Positions 11,742 through 22,003 of a DNA stretch of 64,000 nucleotides are shown here, piece by piece. Position numbers and translations under genes: made by a program. The notes below the pieces were generated by a model, which was not told the DNA's origin, did not search any database, and was given only the letters and a program-made list of their open reading frames with translations. Source of the stretch: Oikopleura dioica (lineage: Eukaryota; Chordata; Appendicularia; Copelata; Oikopleuridae). Position 1 is the stretch's first letter. Every line of letters starts with the position of its first letter. The stretch spans positions 8,933,001-8,997,000 of the forward strand of contig OU015567.1 in NCBI GenBank assembly GCA_907165135.1, in the 5' to 3' direction.

Positions 11742-12508
11742 CGGAAATCGGAAAAGCAGGTACCGCATATGCAGGCGACATCTTTAACACTTTCACATTC
11801 CCATAAAAACGCAATAACTCTCTCAAAATCAACTGAGTGCGACCCTGTCACAACGGCGCCGCATCTTGATTTTCACGATACTGTCTGAAGTGAAGTGGGT
11901 ACTACTTGTGTTGGGGTAATAAAACACATACTATTACCTTGAATATTCAAGTGAATTACAACAGTAGTCTCCCATTCCAACTATTCATTCATGAATTTGT
12001 CTTTGCCAACACTTCGCCGGGTCGTTAGTCGCGGCAGATATGGTATCAATCAACCAGTAACTGACACAATATCGTATTTTATAACGCCGGAAAGTAGTAC
12101 TGTCACAAAAACGCCATGAAACACGGATGCAATAAAAGAGTCCTGCCATTTTCTTCTTACGAAACATCTTCCTTCCTAGGAATATTTCGATCTCGTTTCC
12201 AAAACAAGGAAGTACAATAAAATGTTATTGAATTTATCCGACTGAAAAAAGCACTATTGTATGAACTTCTGAATTGCTTACTCCGAGTAAGTTACTCGCC
12301 TGAAAGGGTCTCACCTGTAGAATCTAAAATCGGCCCGCTAAAACAACAAGAATGAAGAAAACAACGCATTGTGATGTGTGAATTTTTCCATGGTTTTACA
12401 AAAATATATATTCAGAATAGCTAAACACGCTGAACTCTTGCAGAAACCAGTCAATTTAAAAGCAAAACTTCATATGTTTTTGCTTGAGTCCAGAAAGAGA
12501 GTCGCTGT
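11742..12508. other. Non-coding spacer between the tandem membrane-protein genes
   Basis: No gene seen. Around 12105-12240 the sequence shares patches with 14030-14215, including ACGCGGATGC-like and CTTCCTAGGAA...CCAAAACAA.GAAGTAC.ATAAAA blocks. This suggests that the tandem unit was duplicated more than once and the third unit lost its gene. Confidence 0.45.
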
Positions 12509-13074
12509 TCAGTCATCTTTTTGATCATTTTTGGTTTGTGTCTCCTCTCTTTCCTCTTCTTTGTCCTCGGTCTTATCGTCTGACTCTTCTTTTTTCTCAT
12601 CGATTTCTACCATTTCAACATCTGCAACTTCAACAACGTTCTTTCGGAATAAGAAGTACCAAACTCCGAAAGCGCCAATGCCAACAGCAGCAGTGCATCC
12701 AAAAGTCAGGCCAAGAATTAGACCCAAATTTGGTCCATCGTCGGCGTCCTCGGCCGTAGTAAAATCTTCAGTTTCTGGTGTTGTGGTTGGTTTAATGGTG
12801 GTTGTAGTATTTGTTTTACTGGTGGTTGTAGACGTTGGTTTAATGGTTGTTGTAGGAGTTGGTTTATTGGGGGTTGTAGACGATGGTGTATTAGTGCTTG
12901 TAGCAGTTTCAGTAGTGGTCTCTACGCCGTCACCAGATCCTGCACCTGAACCTTCAATCAACATGATCTCATCTTCAAGTCGGAATTGGAAAGCATGTGC
13001 GGCTATGAGCCCAAAAAATAGCTAAAAAATATTTTTAAATAGTCAACAAACAAATCTCTTACGAAAATCCTCAT
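12509..13074 (-). CDS. Mucin-like type I membrane protein, tandem copy 2
   Basis: It has the same architecture and exon structure as copy 1: a 12-nt exon (13074-13063, MRIF), a 41-nt GT-AG intron, then exon 13021-12509, for about 174 residues. A signal peptide (LFFGLIAAHAF) precedes a short ectodomain dominated by TTT/KPT repeats, a transmembrane helix (LGLILGLTFGCTAAVGIGAF) and an acidic tail about 20 residues longer than in copy 1. The threonine-repeat region is shorter and of different composition from copy 1, while the membrane region is nearly identical. This fits a mucin whose repeat region evolves quickly. The plus-strand frame across it is a shadow. Confidence 0.85.
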
Positions 13075-13117
13075 GGTATTGGTATTTGGGAATGCTTCTG
13101 TCAGCAGGAAGGGGTCT

Positions 13118-13154
13118 TATTTTATAGACTCCAATTTGTTTACTGTTACCATGG
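13118..13154 (-). promoter_or_regulatory. Conserved promoter of tandem copy 2 (TATA-like box plus forkhead-like element)
   Basis: On the minus strand CCATGGTAACAGTAAACA (13137-13154) precedes a CTATAAAA box (about 13120-13127), mirroring the copy 1 promoter. Confidence 0.6.
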
Positions 13155-14432
13155 GCAAAATTCGGAAAGTCAGTACCGTATCTCCGGCGTTTAAGACTCT
13201 CAGAAGTTCATAAATAAATAGATTTTGCTCGCTCATTTTGAGAGCCCTTCTTTCAGCCTCAAATGAGTGAAGATTTGCGACAATTTAATGATGAGCTTAC
13301 CGTTTGTTAGGTTTTACTACACCCGCTCTTTAGGGGGAACTACCAGCGCAACCCACTGTAGTAATTCTTTGAGTGTATTCAATACAGTCTTTCAAAATAC
13401 AACTTCTGGTGTCCCCACTTGGCCACTAATTTATTGGCAATAAAAGTGACTATTTGGGCTAGACCATCCCGAATGTGAATTTATAGCCAAAAAATTACAG
13501 CATAAGTTTGAATTGCAAATAATTCTGAGTAGGGCTTAGCTGATAACTCAGCTCCTTCTCCAAACTGACTCCAGAGAACGCATTTTTCTTGCGAAATTGT
13601 CCTACGACTATTTGTCGCATTGTCTCCAAAACAAGCAGGCGATAGTATAGGCAAACAATCTCAACTGGACACAAATACCGTAAGAAAAAGTATAAGAATG
13701 TGGACTGTGGATTGACCATCGTGGGATTTTTCATGTTTTCTCTTCAGATTCTTATGGCTTAGTAGCTCAAGCTCAAGTCAACCAAAAAGTCTGCTTCAAC
13801 ATCAAAAATATTGAATCGAAACATTATGAAACATAATTTATGTTTATTCCAGAAAAGGATCGGGTTAGGGTTAGAATATCGGATTTCCAAGGAGATATTT
13901 GGATTAGGGTTAACCCGGTTAGGCCATCTCTCTGACAAATACAAAAATGTATCAAGAAAAGTACGATAGCAATTTTTCTGTAGCAAGTTTCATGAAAAAA
14001 ATCGGACTCGTACTCTTACTGACTGCAATTTACAGTAGAGCCATGTAACGCGGATGCTACATTATCATAAAACCATTGGTTACGGAATCATTTTCACACA
14101 AAATCATTGTTTGCTTCTTTGTTTAGATGAAAGTAGGAAAATTCTACCTTCCTAGGAAATTCCTCCTGGTCGCCAAAACAAAGAAGTACCATAAAACTTC
14201 ATTAAATTTATTTCACCTCACTATCTTTCAAAAGAAAAAAAGTAAAAGTAAATTCTAGTAACGCCTCAGTACGTGACTAAGACATTTTTGATTTGCTTGG
14301 CCGACTCATCGCAAAAAATTCGATGACTAACCGGGTTAGTCTAACCCAGTTGATTGAAAAAATACCGCGAAAAGAAGGGAAAATAATTTTCAGTTTTTCA
14401 GCCATAATCAACGCGGGTTCTTAATTTCAGAG
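13155..14432. other. Non-coding region with degenerate telomere-like repeats
   Basis: No believable gene. It contains the duplicated block (14030-14215) shared with 12105-12240 and interstitial TTAGGG-like units at 13861-13923. The last bases before 14433 (TTTCAGAG) form a likely trans-splice acceptor for the next gene. Confidence 0.5.
13861..13923. repeat. Interstitial telomere-like (TTAGGG) units
   Basis: CGGGTTAGGGTTAG, GGATTAGGGTTAACC and CGGTTAGG occur within about 60 bp in degenerate form. Similar GGTTAG motifs occur near 14330, inside the palindromic element near 15305, and at 40015. Confidence 0.6.
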
Positions 14433-16884
14433 ATGGAAAATAACAATCTGGGCAGAGAGTTTTTGAATGCTGTAGATCAGGCGATGGGAGTTGATTATCA
14501 GGCCAACCGACGTTATCCACAAGATGGGAATACAAGAGGCGTTCCAGTGCATCCGCCTTCGCGTAATTATGTGACAGTCAATATAAATGCCAGCGGAGGA
14601 TCTCAGCAACAAAGGTAATGATTTTTCGCGAAGCGTTTTTCATCATTATTTCTTCATTCAGAATGAATCATTCCACATTTTGTAAATTTCAGATACAATA
14701 GCCAGCCGTCTACATCAGGCTTTCAAAGCAGCCAGAATCAATTTCAAAACCCAGGAGCTTTTAATCAACAGCAACTGTACCCTACTGGTATGATGCCGCA
14801 GAACCAACCTATTCCAGGGAAAGCTACAAATGCTCTTCAACCTCTTCGACCTCTTCAACCGGGATCATTCTATCGCATGAAAATGAAGGAACTACTAGGG
14901 AAAATACAAGCTCTTAGTGGAAACAAATACCTTCACCAAGATCCAGAGCAAATTGCTTACATCCAGTATGGACTAAGTAACACAGGAGGTATGATCATTC
15001 TCTCGACGAAAAAAATATAAATTTATACGAAAGACGCGGCAAAAATGTAGAGTGGAGGACTCTCGCCCAAGTGGACTCTCGCCCAAGTGGACTCCCGCCC
15101 AAGATGGACTCCCGCCCAAGTTGGGCGAGAGTCCTTTTGGGCAAGAGTCCATGTGGAAATTTTCAACAATGAGAAACAGAAAGTTGGGCGAGAGTCGATC
15201 TTGGGCGAGAGTCCTCCACTCCAATTGTTAATGACTATTCAATGACAAAAGAAAGCAATGAGCTGTATATAATAAATATGCAATGTGCTTTATATAAATT
15301 AAAGTTAGGGTTAGGGGGCATTGGACAAAATGACAGAACAACCTTACCCTTCAGTAACCCTAACTAACCCTAGACTAGACCCCGGCATCTTAGGACCTAA
15401 GGGGCGAAGCCCCGTGGTAAGGGGCAATTAGATTTGATAATTTCGGCTGAAAAGTGGTGCAGTAGGACTGACCTTCTCTTTCAGCCTAGTCGAGGATTAG
15501 CACTTTTTTGAGAGTTCCAGTTTTATTAGCGAAGCGCTATATTTTCTCACATCAAAGAATTTATGCTTTCGCTTATCTTGCTGGACAAACCGAAACTGGA
15601 ACTCTCAAAAAAAGTGCTAATCTTCGATTAGGTTTAAAGAGAAGGTCAGTCTTACTGCACCACTTTTCAGTCGAAATTATTAAAATTATTTAAATTACCA
15701 TCAGTAACCCTAACTTACCCTAGCCTATCCCTCTCGGGTAAGGTTGTTCTGTCATTTTGTCCAGTGCCGCCTAACCCTAACTTTAATTTTTATCAAGTAC
15801 ATTTCATATATATTATATACAGCTCATTGCTTTCTTTTGTCATTGAGTAGTCATTAACAATTGGAGTGGAGGACTCTCGCCCAAGTGGACTCTCGCCTAA
15901 GATGGACTCCCGCCCAAGTTGGGCGACAGTCCTTTTGGGCGGGAGTCCACTTGGGCGAGAGTCCACTTGGGCAAGAGTCCTCCACTCAAAAATGTACAAT
16001 CGATGTTGTCTTACAAAGATTGAAAACCTAACGAAACACTTGAACGCTTTACAGTATATAACCAATTCCAGGAAATGGCTGCTTGATGATATTTGCAATA
16101 AAGAGGATATTATACCGTTTTGAATCAATTCCAGCCTTTCAAAGACGTCGATTCGACCTTCTCGAAGATTTCGAGAGAGATTCTTTCGAAACGCTTGTAA
16201 AAGACCTAGATAAACGACATTTTCACAGCTCACCTTATAATTGTGAAGTGGGCGGTGTTTTCAATTATCATGGGGATTTGGCCTACACTGAGCGAGCATA
16301 CAGAATGATCCGCGACTTTGAAGATACCATGCAACAATTTAGTAAGAAAATCATAGAAAAGGCATCTTTTATTTTTTCATTTTTAGACACTCAAAGTCAA
16401 GTAAAAAAGCTCAAAGATCAAATCGCCAGGGAAAACGCCCGAATCGACGTGGAAGAAAGAAAGCACCTGGAGGAGCAGAATATCAAAAAGTGGCGAGACT
16501 TGAAACAGTGCGAGGAGATTCTGAAAATTGCGTCTAATTGCGATCACGAGAAACAAGACTCCAACTGTTGGCTAAAAGAATGCGCCGAGTAATTACTTTA
16601 TACTCGAACAAAATTAATCGTTGTTATTCAGAATGAAGTTTTTCATTAAACACTCAAAGGACTGTCAAATATCAGAGTGTTCGATGTGCAACGGGGTAAG
16701 TTCAACTTTCTATGGCATTTGATCATTCGATCTTTCATTGAAGTTTTTTGGTCTGTGCACCTATCATGCCAAAAACTGCGAAAACAGTGCTACTTGCAAG
16801 ACGGTCTACTGCAAAGAAATCAAAGAAAGAATCTACGAAGAAGAGCTGGAAGTTGCGGAAGAAATCGCTGGAATTCTTCAATGA
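14433..16884 (+). CDS. TAZ2-type zinc-finger protein related to CBP/p300, without a HAT domain
   Basis: Likely exons are 14433-14612, about 14692-14988, 16135-16341, 16387-16578, about 16623-16695 and 16744-16884. The N-terminal half is Gln/Asn/Pro-rich and low complexity. A coiled-coil-like basic/acidic stretch follows, then a TAZ2-like domain containing HSKDCQISECSMC and LCTYHAKNCEN...CKTVYC, matching the second and third HCCC zinc sites of the CBP/p300 TAZ2 domain and its trailing helix. The first zinc site is altered (SNCDHEKQDSNC). No bromodomain or acetyltransferase is encoded, so this is a small TAZ-only protein, presumably nuclear and binding activation domains. The long intron 14989-16134 holds a palindromic element. 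Two acceptors (16072 or 16135) keep the frame; I prefer 16135. Confidence 0.7.
15050..15987. mobile_element. 938-bp foldback element with 25-bp terminal inverted repeats and 9-bp target duplication
   Basis: The ends are inverse complements (GAGTGGAGGACTCTCGCCC at the left, matching the right end with one mismatch over 25 bp). They are flanked by the direct repeat AAAAATGTA (15041-15049 and 15988-15996). Almost the whole element is one imperfect palindrome centred near 15540. Each outer end (15050-15222 and 15863-15987) is itself a smaller hairpin made of reiterated GACTC(T/C)CGCCCAAG units. No transposase is encoded, so it is non-autonomous. A 9-bp duplication suggests a Mutator-like mover, but the superfamily is unproven. 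Confidence 0.88.
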
Positions 16885-17062
16885 ATTAATGTTACTTTCG
16901 TCAAAAAATGTGAAGAATGAAGTAAATAAACTTCTCCAAGAAGCTTGAATAAAAGATAAACTTCATGATTTATTGCTCAGTAGAATTTTTTGCGTAATGG
17001 CAGAGTTTGTTTCAAGCTGAGGCTTTTTTGGGATCAGCTTTTTTTCATTATTAGAACCTTGG

Positions 17063-19330
17063 CTAATGAAGAATATTTAAGATGGATCCCGTTATCATAG
17101 GTTGAAGAAGGTTCTCTCTGCTTTCTTTCGGCACTGTGCATTCGTCTTTCGTTTTCAAGGTGCTTCGGTCTGTTGCTCGAGTAGCATGGCTAGCAGTTCT
17201 GCTTATGTAATGGTGGAACTGCTGGCATAGAATCTTTGAAGCGGTTTTCAGATTTACTCTTGCTTTTGAAAATGATGAAAATTTCTGAAAACGATCATTT
17301 TTGGAGAATCTCTTCCAAAGCAAAGCAAGGCGATTTCGGTAGCCGTATGACAGGAATGAGTAGATGACAGGATTAAGAGTTGAGTGGACAATCGTTAAGC
17401 TATAGTTGATTTTAACAAGCTTGATTATCTTAAATATCCTACACTCGGGCTGCCTCGCCAAATCGTTTGCAATTTTTTGAGTCTAAGATCCCTCCCATTG
17501 TCTAAAAGAGGCAATAGATATCGTGTTTGAACTTCCACTCTAACCTGAAGATAGCCAAATAGATGAAATGGGGTCAGTGCGAAAAAGTAGCACATGACGA
17601 GAATTGCTATTAGCAAAGTCGCTCGTGATCGGTAATTTTTGCCGCCAGATTTATTCAGCATTTTTGGATTAGTTTTCTGCAAAACAATCTGGAGCATACG
17701 ATTAGTAATCAAGAAGGGTAATCAAATCTTCTTACCAGGATATTCGAATAGCAAAATACGATCGTCAAGAGCGGTAATAAATACCCAATAATGAACAGAA
17801 ATCCTCGCCACTAAAATAATGGTCATCAAGCCATCTAATAAAATTTGACTGACTATGACGATCTTTTCTGGCTGTCGACACAGACATTCGTTGAATTGGT
17901 GATCGTCGGTGGCCTCGTATGCTAAATAAGATTTGAAAAATAAAACACAGAAAACCCGGTACCTGACGAGTTCAAGTATGTCTTCACGTGATCCTCACAA
18001 TCGGCCTGCGTCAGAGATGATGATTCCAGCTCATCTTTGCTTAGCTGCTGGCAAACTTGGCCGTTCATTTTGACATCCTCGGGCTCAACAAGGATAATGC
18101 CACAGGTATTCATTTCCTCTCCACCCGCATTAGACCATTTTCCTACATCGGTCATTCCAGGCAGAACTTTATTTCGGATTTTCAGATTCTCTTCCTTGTT
18201 ATCAAAAAATCAACGATGAAATCTCTCAATCCGTTCCTAGAACAACGGCAATTATCCAGACGACTAGGCACAAGGCAGTCATTTTGTTCGTTGAAGTCCT
18301 GGAAATTTTAAGACGAAGATAAATTGTCAAAAATACCTCAGCTTGCGTGCGAGTTTCAAAAAGGCAGAACGGTTAGTTGAGCTCATTATAGCAACGTATC
18401 TATCAATGGATAGAAGAGTGAGCATAAGGACTGATACGAAGAAGTTCGCTGATTGTGTGAAGACTTGATATGTACAGGAAACAGCGGATGCAGTGAACTC
18501 TTTATTTCTCCGTGTGGCCATTGCAAGCGGAATCGTCGTCTAAAACCGATTATGCAATCAACAAAGAGCAATCAACTATTGCTCACAAGATAAAGCAGGT
18601 CTGCCATGGCCATATGTGTCAAATATAAACTAGTTGGCGATCGCTTGTCTCCTGGATCACCTGCCAAAAGAACCAATAAAACGAGCATGTTCATCTTTTA
18701 TGTTGGATATAAATTGGTTTGCATTAAAATTCTATATAACATTAAGACATTCGGCATCTGTCACTTTATGTTATTTATCTCACATCCAAGCCGGAACGCC
18801 GAAGACGAAGCACATCCAGTAAATGACTAAAATATATCCGCGTGAGCGTGAAATGACTGATTTACATATAGATTGGCACTAATTTGACGGAGGTCACGAT
18901 TAGAGCGAATGCAGATTTCACATACTATTTTGAGGCTGTCCTGATGTCACGAATTGACGGTTTGCGCTTTCCATTTTTCCTAGTATTTCGTCCATGTCTG
19001 AATTGACACGTTAGAATTACAGCAGTCACCAGCTAACGAGCAACAGTTCATTTTACTCTGACTTGTAGACAAAAACCGAAGTCAAAAAATAATACTGCAA
19101 GTCTCACCGAATTCAGCATTGACAACAGTTTCGGTTCCATTAGCGGGCATCAACTCTCCTGATCCAAAATCAGACGGCGGAAAAGTTTCCGGTCCCATAA
19201 GCTTAAGCAATCTTTCTTCGTCGAAGACCCATTGCTGGAATTCATTTGGGAACTTTTGCCGGCAGATTTCCGTGTTTCCTTTTTCGGGCTTCAACAAAGA
19301 AGCAGACCATTTCTCTTGTTATGTTAGAAG
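17063..19330 (-). CDS. Rhodopsin-class (class A) G protein-coupled receptor, probable peptide receptor
   Basis: Several short exons encode seven helices. The end of TM1 (NMLVLLVLLAG) is followed by SPTSLYLTHMAMADLLYLV (TM2), a TM3 with Cys and SIDRYVAI (DRY motif), TM4 (TALCLVVWIIAVV), a long second extracellular loop with cysteines, TM5 (FLFIIGYLLPLLTIVFCY), TM6 (CYFFALTPF) and TM7 (NPVIYSFLSYGY, the NPxxY motif). A Ser/Thr-rich tail ends at the stop 17063-17065. The introns between TM5, TM6 and TM7 are GT-AG and in phase. The extracellular N-terminal exon (about 19330-19112) has a possible glycosylation site (ANGTE). The initiating ATG and the TM1 exon junctions are not resolved. The pattern fits neuropeptide receptors; the ligand is unknown. 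Confidence 0.85.
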
Positions 19331-20358
19331 CCGTGGCTATATTAAAAGAATCCATGCCAAATTGACAGTCAGCTTTAGTCTCTCGCTTTCATCTGAAATT
19401 GGAATGAAAATGCAGATCTATACGCTGTGCGCTTGTGATGCGTATGCATTAGGGTTAAACAGGTAATTATACAAGGTATGGAATCGATCATACTGTTTTC
19501 AAGTTCAGTTTGATTCACTTGACTCTCTTCTGAATTCCCGCGCATATTCGGAAAAAGCTTAAACTTCAGACTGACCTTATAAAATAAACTCGGCTCCCGT
19601 CGAGAGTTCGCTAGTAACAGTCAATATTATATTTCGCCTCTATGTCCTCTTCACTCTCGCGAAAATTGAAAATGAAGACCCTCGTCCCCTGCCATTTATT
19701 AAAAATGAGAGTTACTGGTTGCGTGGTGAACTATATAGTCTAGTATTTATATATATAACGTATTAATATTATGCTGAGAACCACCAAATGGGAGAGAAAG
19801 CCCTAAATTTTTAAGCACTCTTCGTTCACGCGAATAATCCTTTATGTCAGTCAAGCTAAGTAGTTCAATACCTGCAGTTGAGGTCAATTCTGATTTTTTC
19901 TCGGAAAGCTATTAATTCTCTGTGATACTGATTTAGCGTCGAATAGAGTCGAGTTAAAAATCGTGGAAAAAGTAAGAGAATACGAGGGAGGATATCAATT
20001 AACTGCGGAGTATTCCAGACCCATTATCTCATACGGCGAAGATTAGCCGATCTGAACACCGCTGATCGGTCTCTTGCTCTGGCAATCTAACTCTGGACTT
20101 ACGCAAACACTGTATACGCGATGCAGACTGAAAACACTCAGTGGAACTAGTTCGATTTGCTCAGATGATGAGAGAATAACCCAGCGGGAAGCACTTTAGT
20201 CAGACTCGGAAAAGTTGAAAAACATAAAAACTCGACAGGGGTGTTGTGAAGGGCCTATTGAAATTCAATTTATCCTGCTTATTTGATGAACTCTGAATAA
20301 TGATATACAGGAATTTCGAAGAGAGATGAATCAATTTATTCACTTTTATAAGTAAAAT
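19331..20358. other. Non-coding region between the GPCR and the type II membrane protein gene
   Basis: AT-rich. It may hold an upstream exon and promoter of the GPCR and the 3' UTR of the next gene. No other gene is supported. Confidence 0.4.
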
Positions 20359-21561
20359 TTATGAATATGGAATGAACTTTACTCTGTTAACACTTCCCAC
20401 TGAAGAATATAATCTCAAGGCTATCGGGCTGTTGTTGGTAATCGCAACAACATCATCTTCACCGTATGCTGGTTTTGAATTTCGAATATAAAAGAAGCCG
20501 TCCATATCTTCTACTTCGTCAACCATCCATTTAGTGTGATCACTTTTTTCTAAGATAACGTAATTGTTGCCACTACTCCACATTTCCACTATTTTCCAAT
20601 ACTCGATAGGATTTTTCATGATGCTGTTATTTTCAGTTTTTATAATATAGAAGCCATCAGCATCCTTTTCAACAACATATGCCTCTTTTTTTCCTTCACT
20701 GTGACCAACGCAATTCTTTTCACCAAGAGATGTGTACCAAACTATTCTTGAAAGTATTTTTCCAGCTTCAGACTCAATAAAATACTTTCCAGGTTTTAAT
20801 GAGTTATCCACAACTGTTGTGAATCCATCTGTAGTGGTCGTTGGTGCGATAGTGCTATAGGCGACTCCTGCTGAAGTCGTTGGTATCGAATTCGTCGAAG
20901 GGGTCGTTGCTTGAGATGTTGACTCTGCAGTAGGATCTGGAGTTGACTGTGATATGATTGAATATGGGGTTGTTTTGATGTCATTTTGTGTCTCTAAGAA
21001 AGTAGTAGTATCGGTAGCCTGCGTTGAAAAGAAAAGTTCAGTTGTTGTAGTGAAATAATTTGATTGCGACGTTTCATCAGGGAAATATTCACGTGTTGCT
21101 TCTGATGGTACTTTTAGCGAAGTTTGTAGATATTGATTGGTAGTTTCTGCAGCAGAAGCTATTGATGACAGCATCTCAGTAGTTTTTGTCGTTTCTATAT
21201 TTTCAGAAACTTCAGTGGTACTAAAATATGCTGTCGTCTCAGAATTATTTGTTGTCTGAGTTTGAAAGGTTAATCGTGTTGAAGCTGTTGAAATGCTGTA
21301 TTCTGTTTGAAAAGGTTCAGTTGTATTTCCTACAATCTGTGTGCTCTTCTGAGATACAGCCGTCGTTGTGTATAGCGATGTTGTTGGATTAAAATCGATT
21401 GCTGTTTTTGGAAGCATCGCTGGAATGGATAAAATTGTTGCCAAGAATACTACGGCAAGGAATAAAATACGAAGTCGTCGATTGCCCCTGGTTCGGACTT
21501 CAACAAAAGAACTTGTCGAAGAATACGAAGAAATGCTCTCTGTTTCTGTATCACTACTCAT
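20359..21561 (-). CDS. Type II membrane protein with Ser/Thr-rich stalk and a C-terminal beta-rich domain
   Basis: A single exon of 400 residues starts at MSSDTETES. A short Ser-rich cytoplasmic N-terminus is followed by one transmembrane helix (LFLAVVFLATILSIPAML), a mucin-like stalk of about 200 residues rich in Thr, Ser and TTT runs, and a C-terminal domain of about 135 residues. That domain begins near LKPGKYFIESEAGKIL and continues with GFYIIKTENN, YVILEKS and FFYIRNS motifs. The repeated aromatic beta-strand pattern resembles a beta-trefoil (lectin-like) fold, but this is only an impression. I recognise no named family. It may be a cell-surface or shed carbohydrate-binding protein. Confidence 0.75.
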   Translation of the reverse strand: MSSDTETESISSYSSTSSFVEVRTRGNRRLRILFLAVVFLATILSIPAMLPKTAIDFNPTTSLYTTTAVSQKSTQIVGNTTEPFQTEYSISTASTRLTFQTQTTNNSETTAYFSTTEVSENIETTKTTEMLSSIASAAETTNQYLQTSLKVPSEATREYFPDETSQSNYFTTTTELFFSTQATDTTTFLETQNDIKTTPYSIISQSTPDPTAESTSQATTPSTNSIPTTSAGVAYSTIAPTTTTDGFTTVVDNSLKPGKYFIESEAGKILSRIVWYTSLGEKNCVGHSEGKKEAYVVEKDADGFYIIKTENNSIMKNPIEYWKIVEMWSSGNNYVILEKSDHTKWMVDEVEDMDGFFYIRNSKPAYGEDDVVAITNNSPIALRLYSSVGSVNRVKFIPYS

Positions 21562-22003
21562 TTTGGTTTGAATGAGTTCAAGCAACTAGAATTTCTATTT
21601 TTGATCAGTTTTCTATTAGTACAGCTTCTGAGATTCCTTTATGCGTATGCGAGTTCTTGACATAAACGAAAGCTTCCGACAAAACTTTCCCATGCTGTTT
21701 CTCACCCTTGGAATAAGGGCCTTCATTGACCTGCGTAAATACAAAAAAACGCAAAATTCTGTCTTCCTAGAGAGTCAGAAATCTGTCGAAATATTTACTT
21801 TGAAATGTTGTTTTATTTCAAGAGAGGTGACACGCAAGTAATTTTAGGGGAGGGCAGTGGGTAGAACTAAATGAACTTTTAAGAAAATTGTGCCTATAAT
21901 AAATTACTGTCAAGTAGCAGGTACGGTACGAATTTTAAGGGAATGGTTGTGAGGGACAGTGAAGGTTCTTTGGTGGCAACGCAAGTAAAATGGCGGTGAG
22001 AGA
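21562..22003. other. Non-coding gap between the type II membrane protein and CSE1L
   Basis: It contains the promoter and leader of the upstream gene and the 3' UTR of CSE1L. No gene seen. Confidence 0.45.

Noticed and set aside
12531-13025. 164-codon plus-strand Ser/Val-rich frame
   Set aside because: It is the antisense reflection of the Thr-rich mucin-like gene, whose signal peptide, membrane helix and splice sites are coherent.
13861-13923. True telomere or chromosome end
   Set aside because: The TTAGGG-like units are few and degenerate and lie between ordinary genes on both sides.
15508-15693. Frames inside the 938-bp palindromic element
   Set aside because: The sequence is constrained to be palindromic; the frames are short, encode nothing transposase-like and mirror each other.
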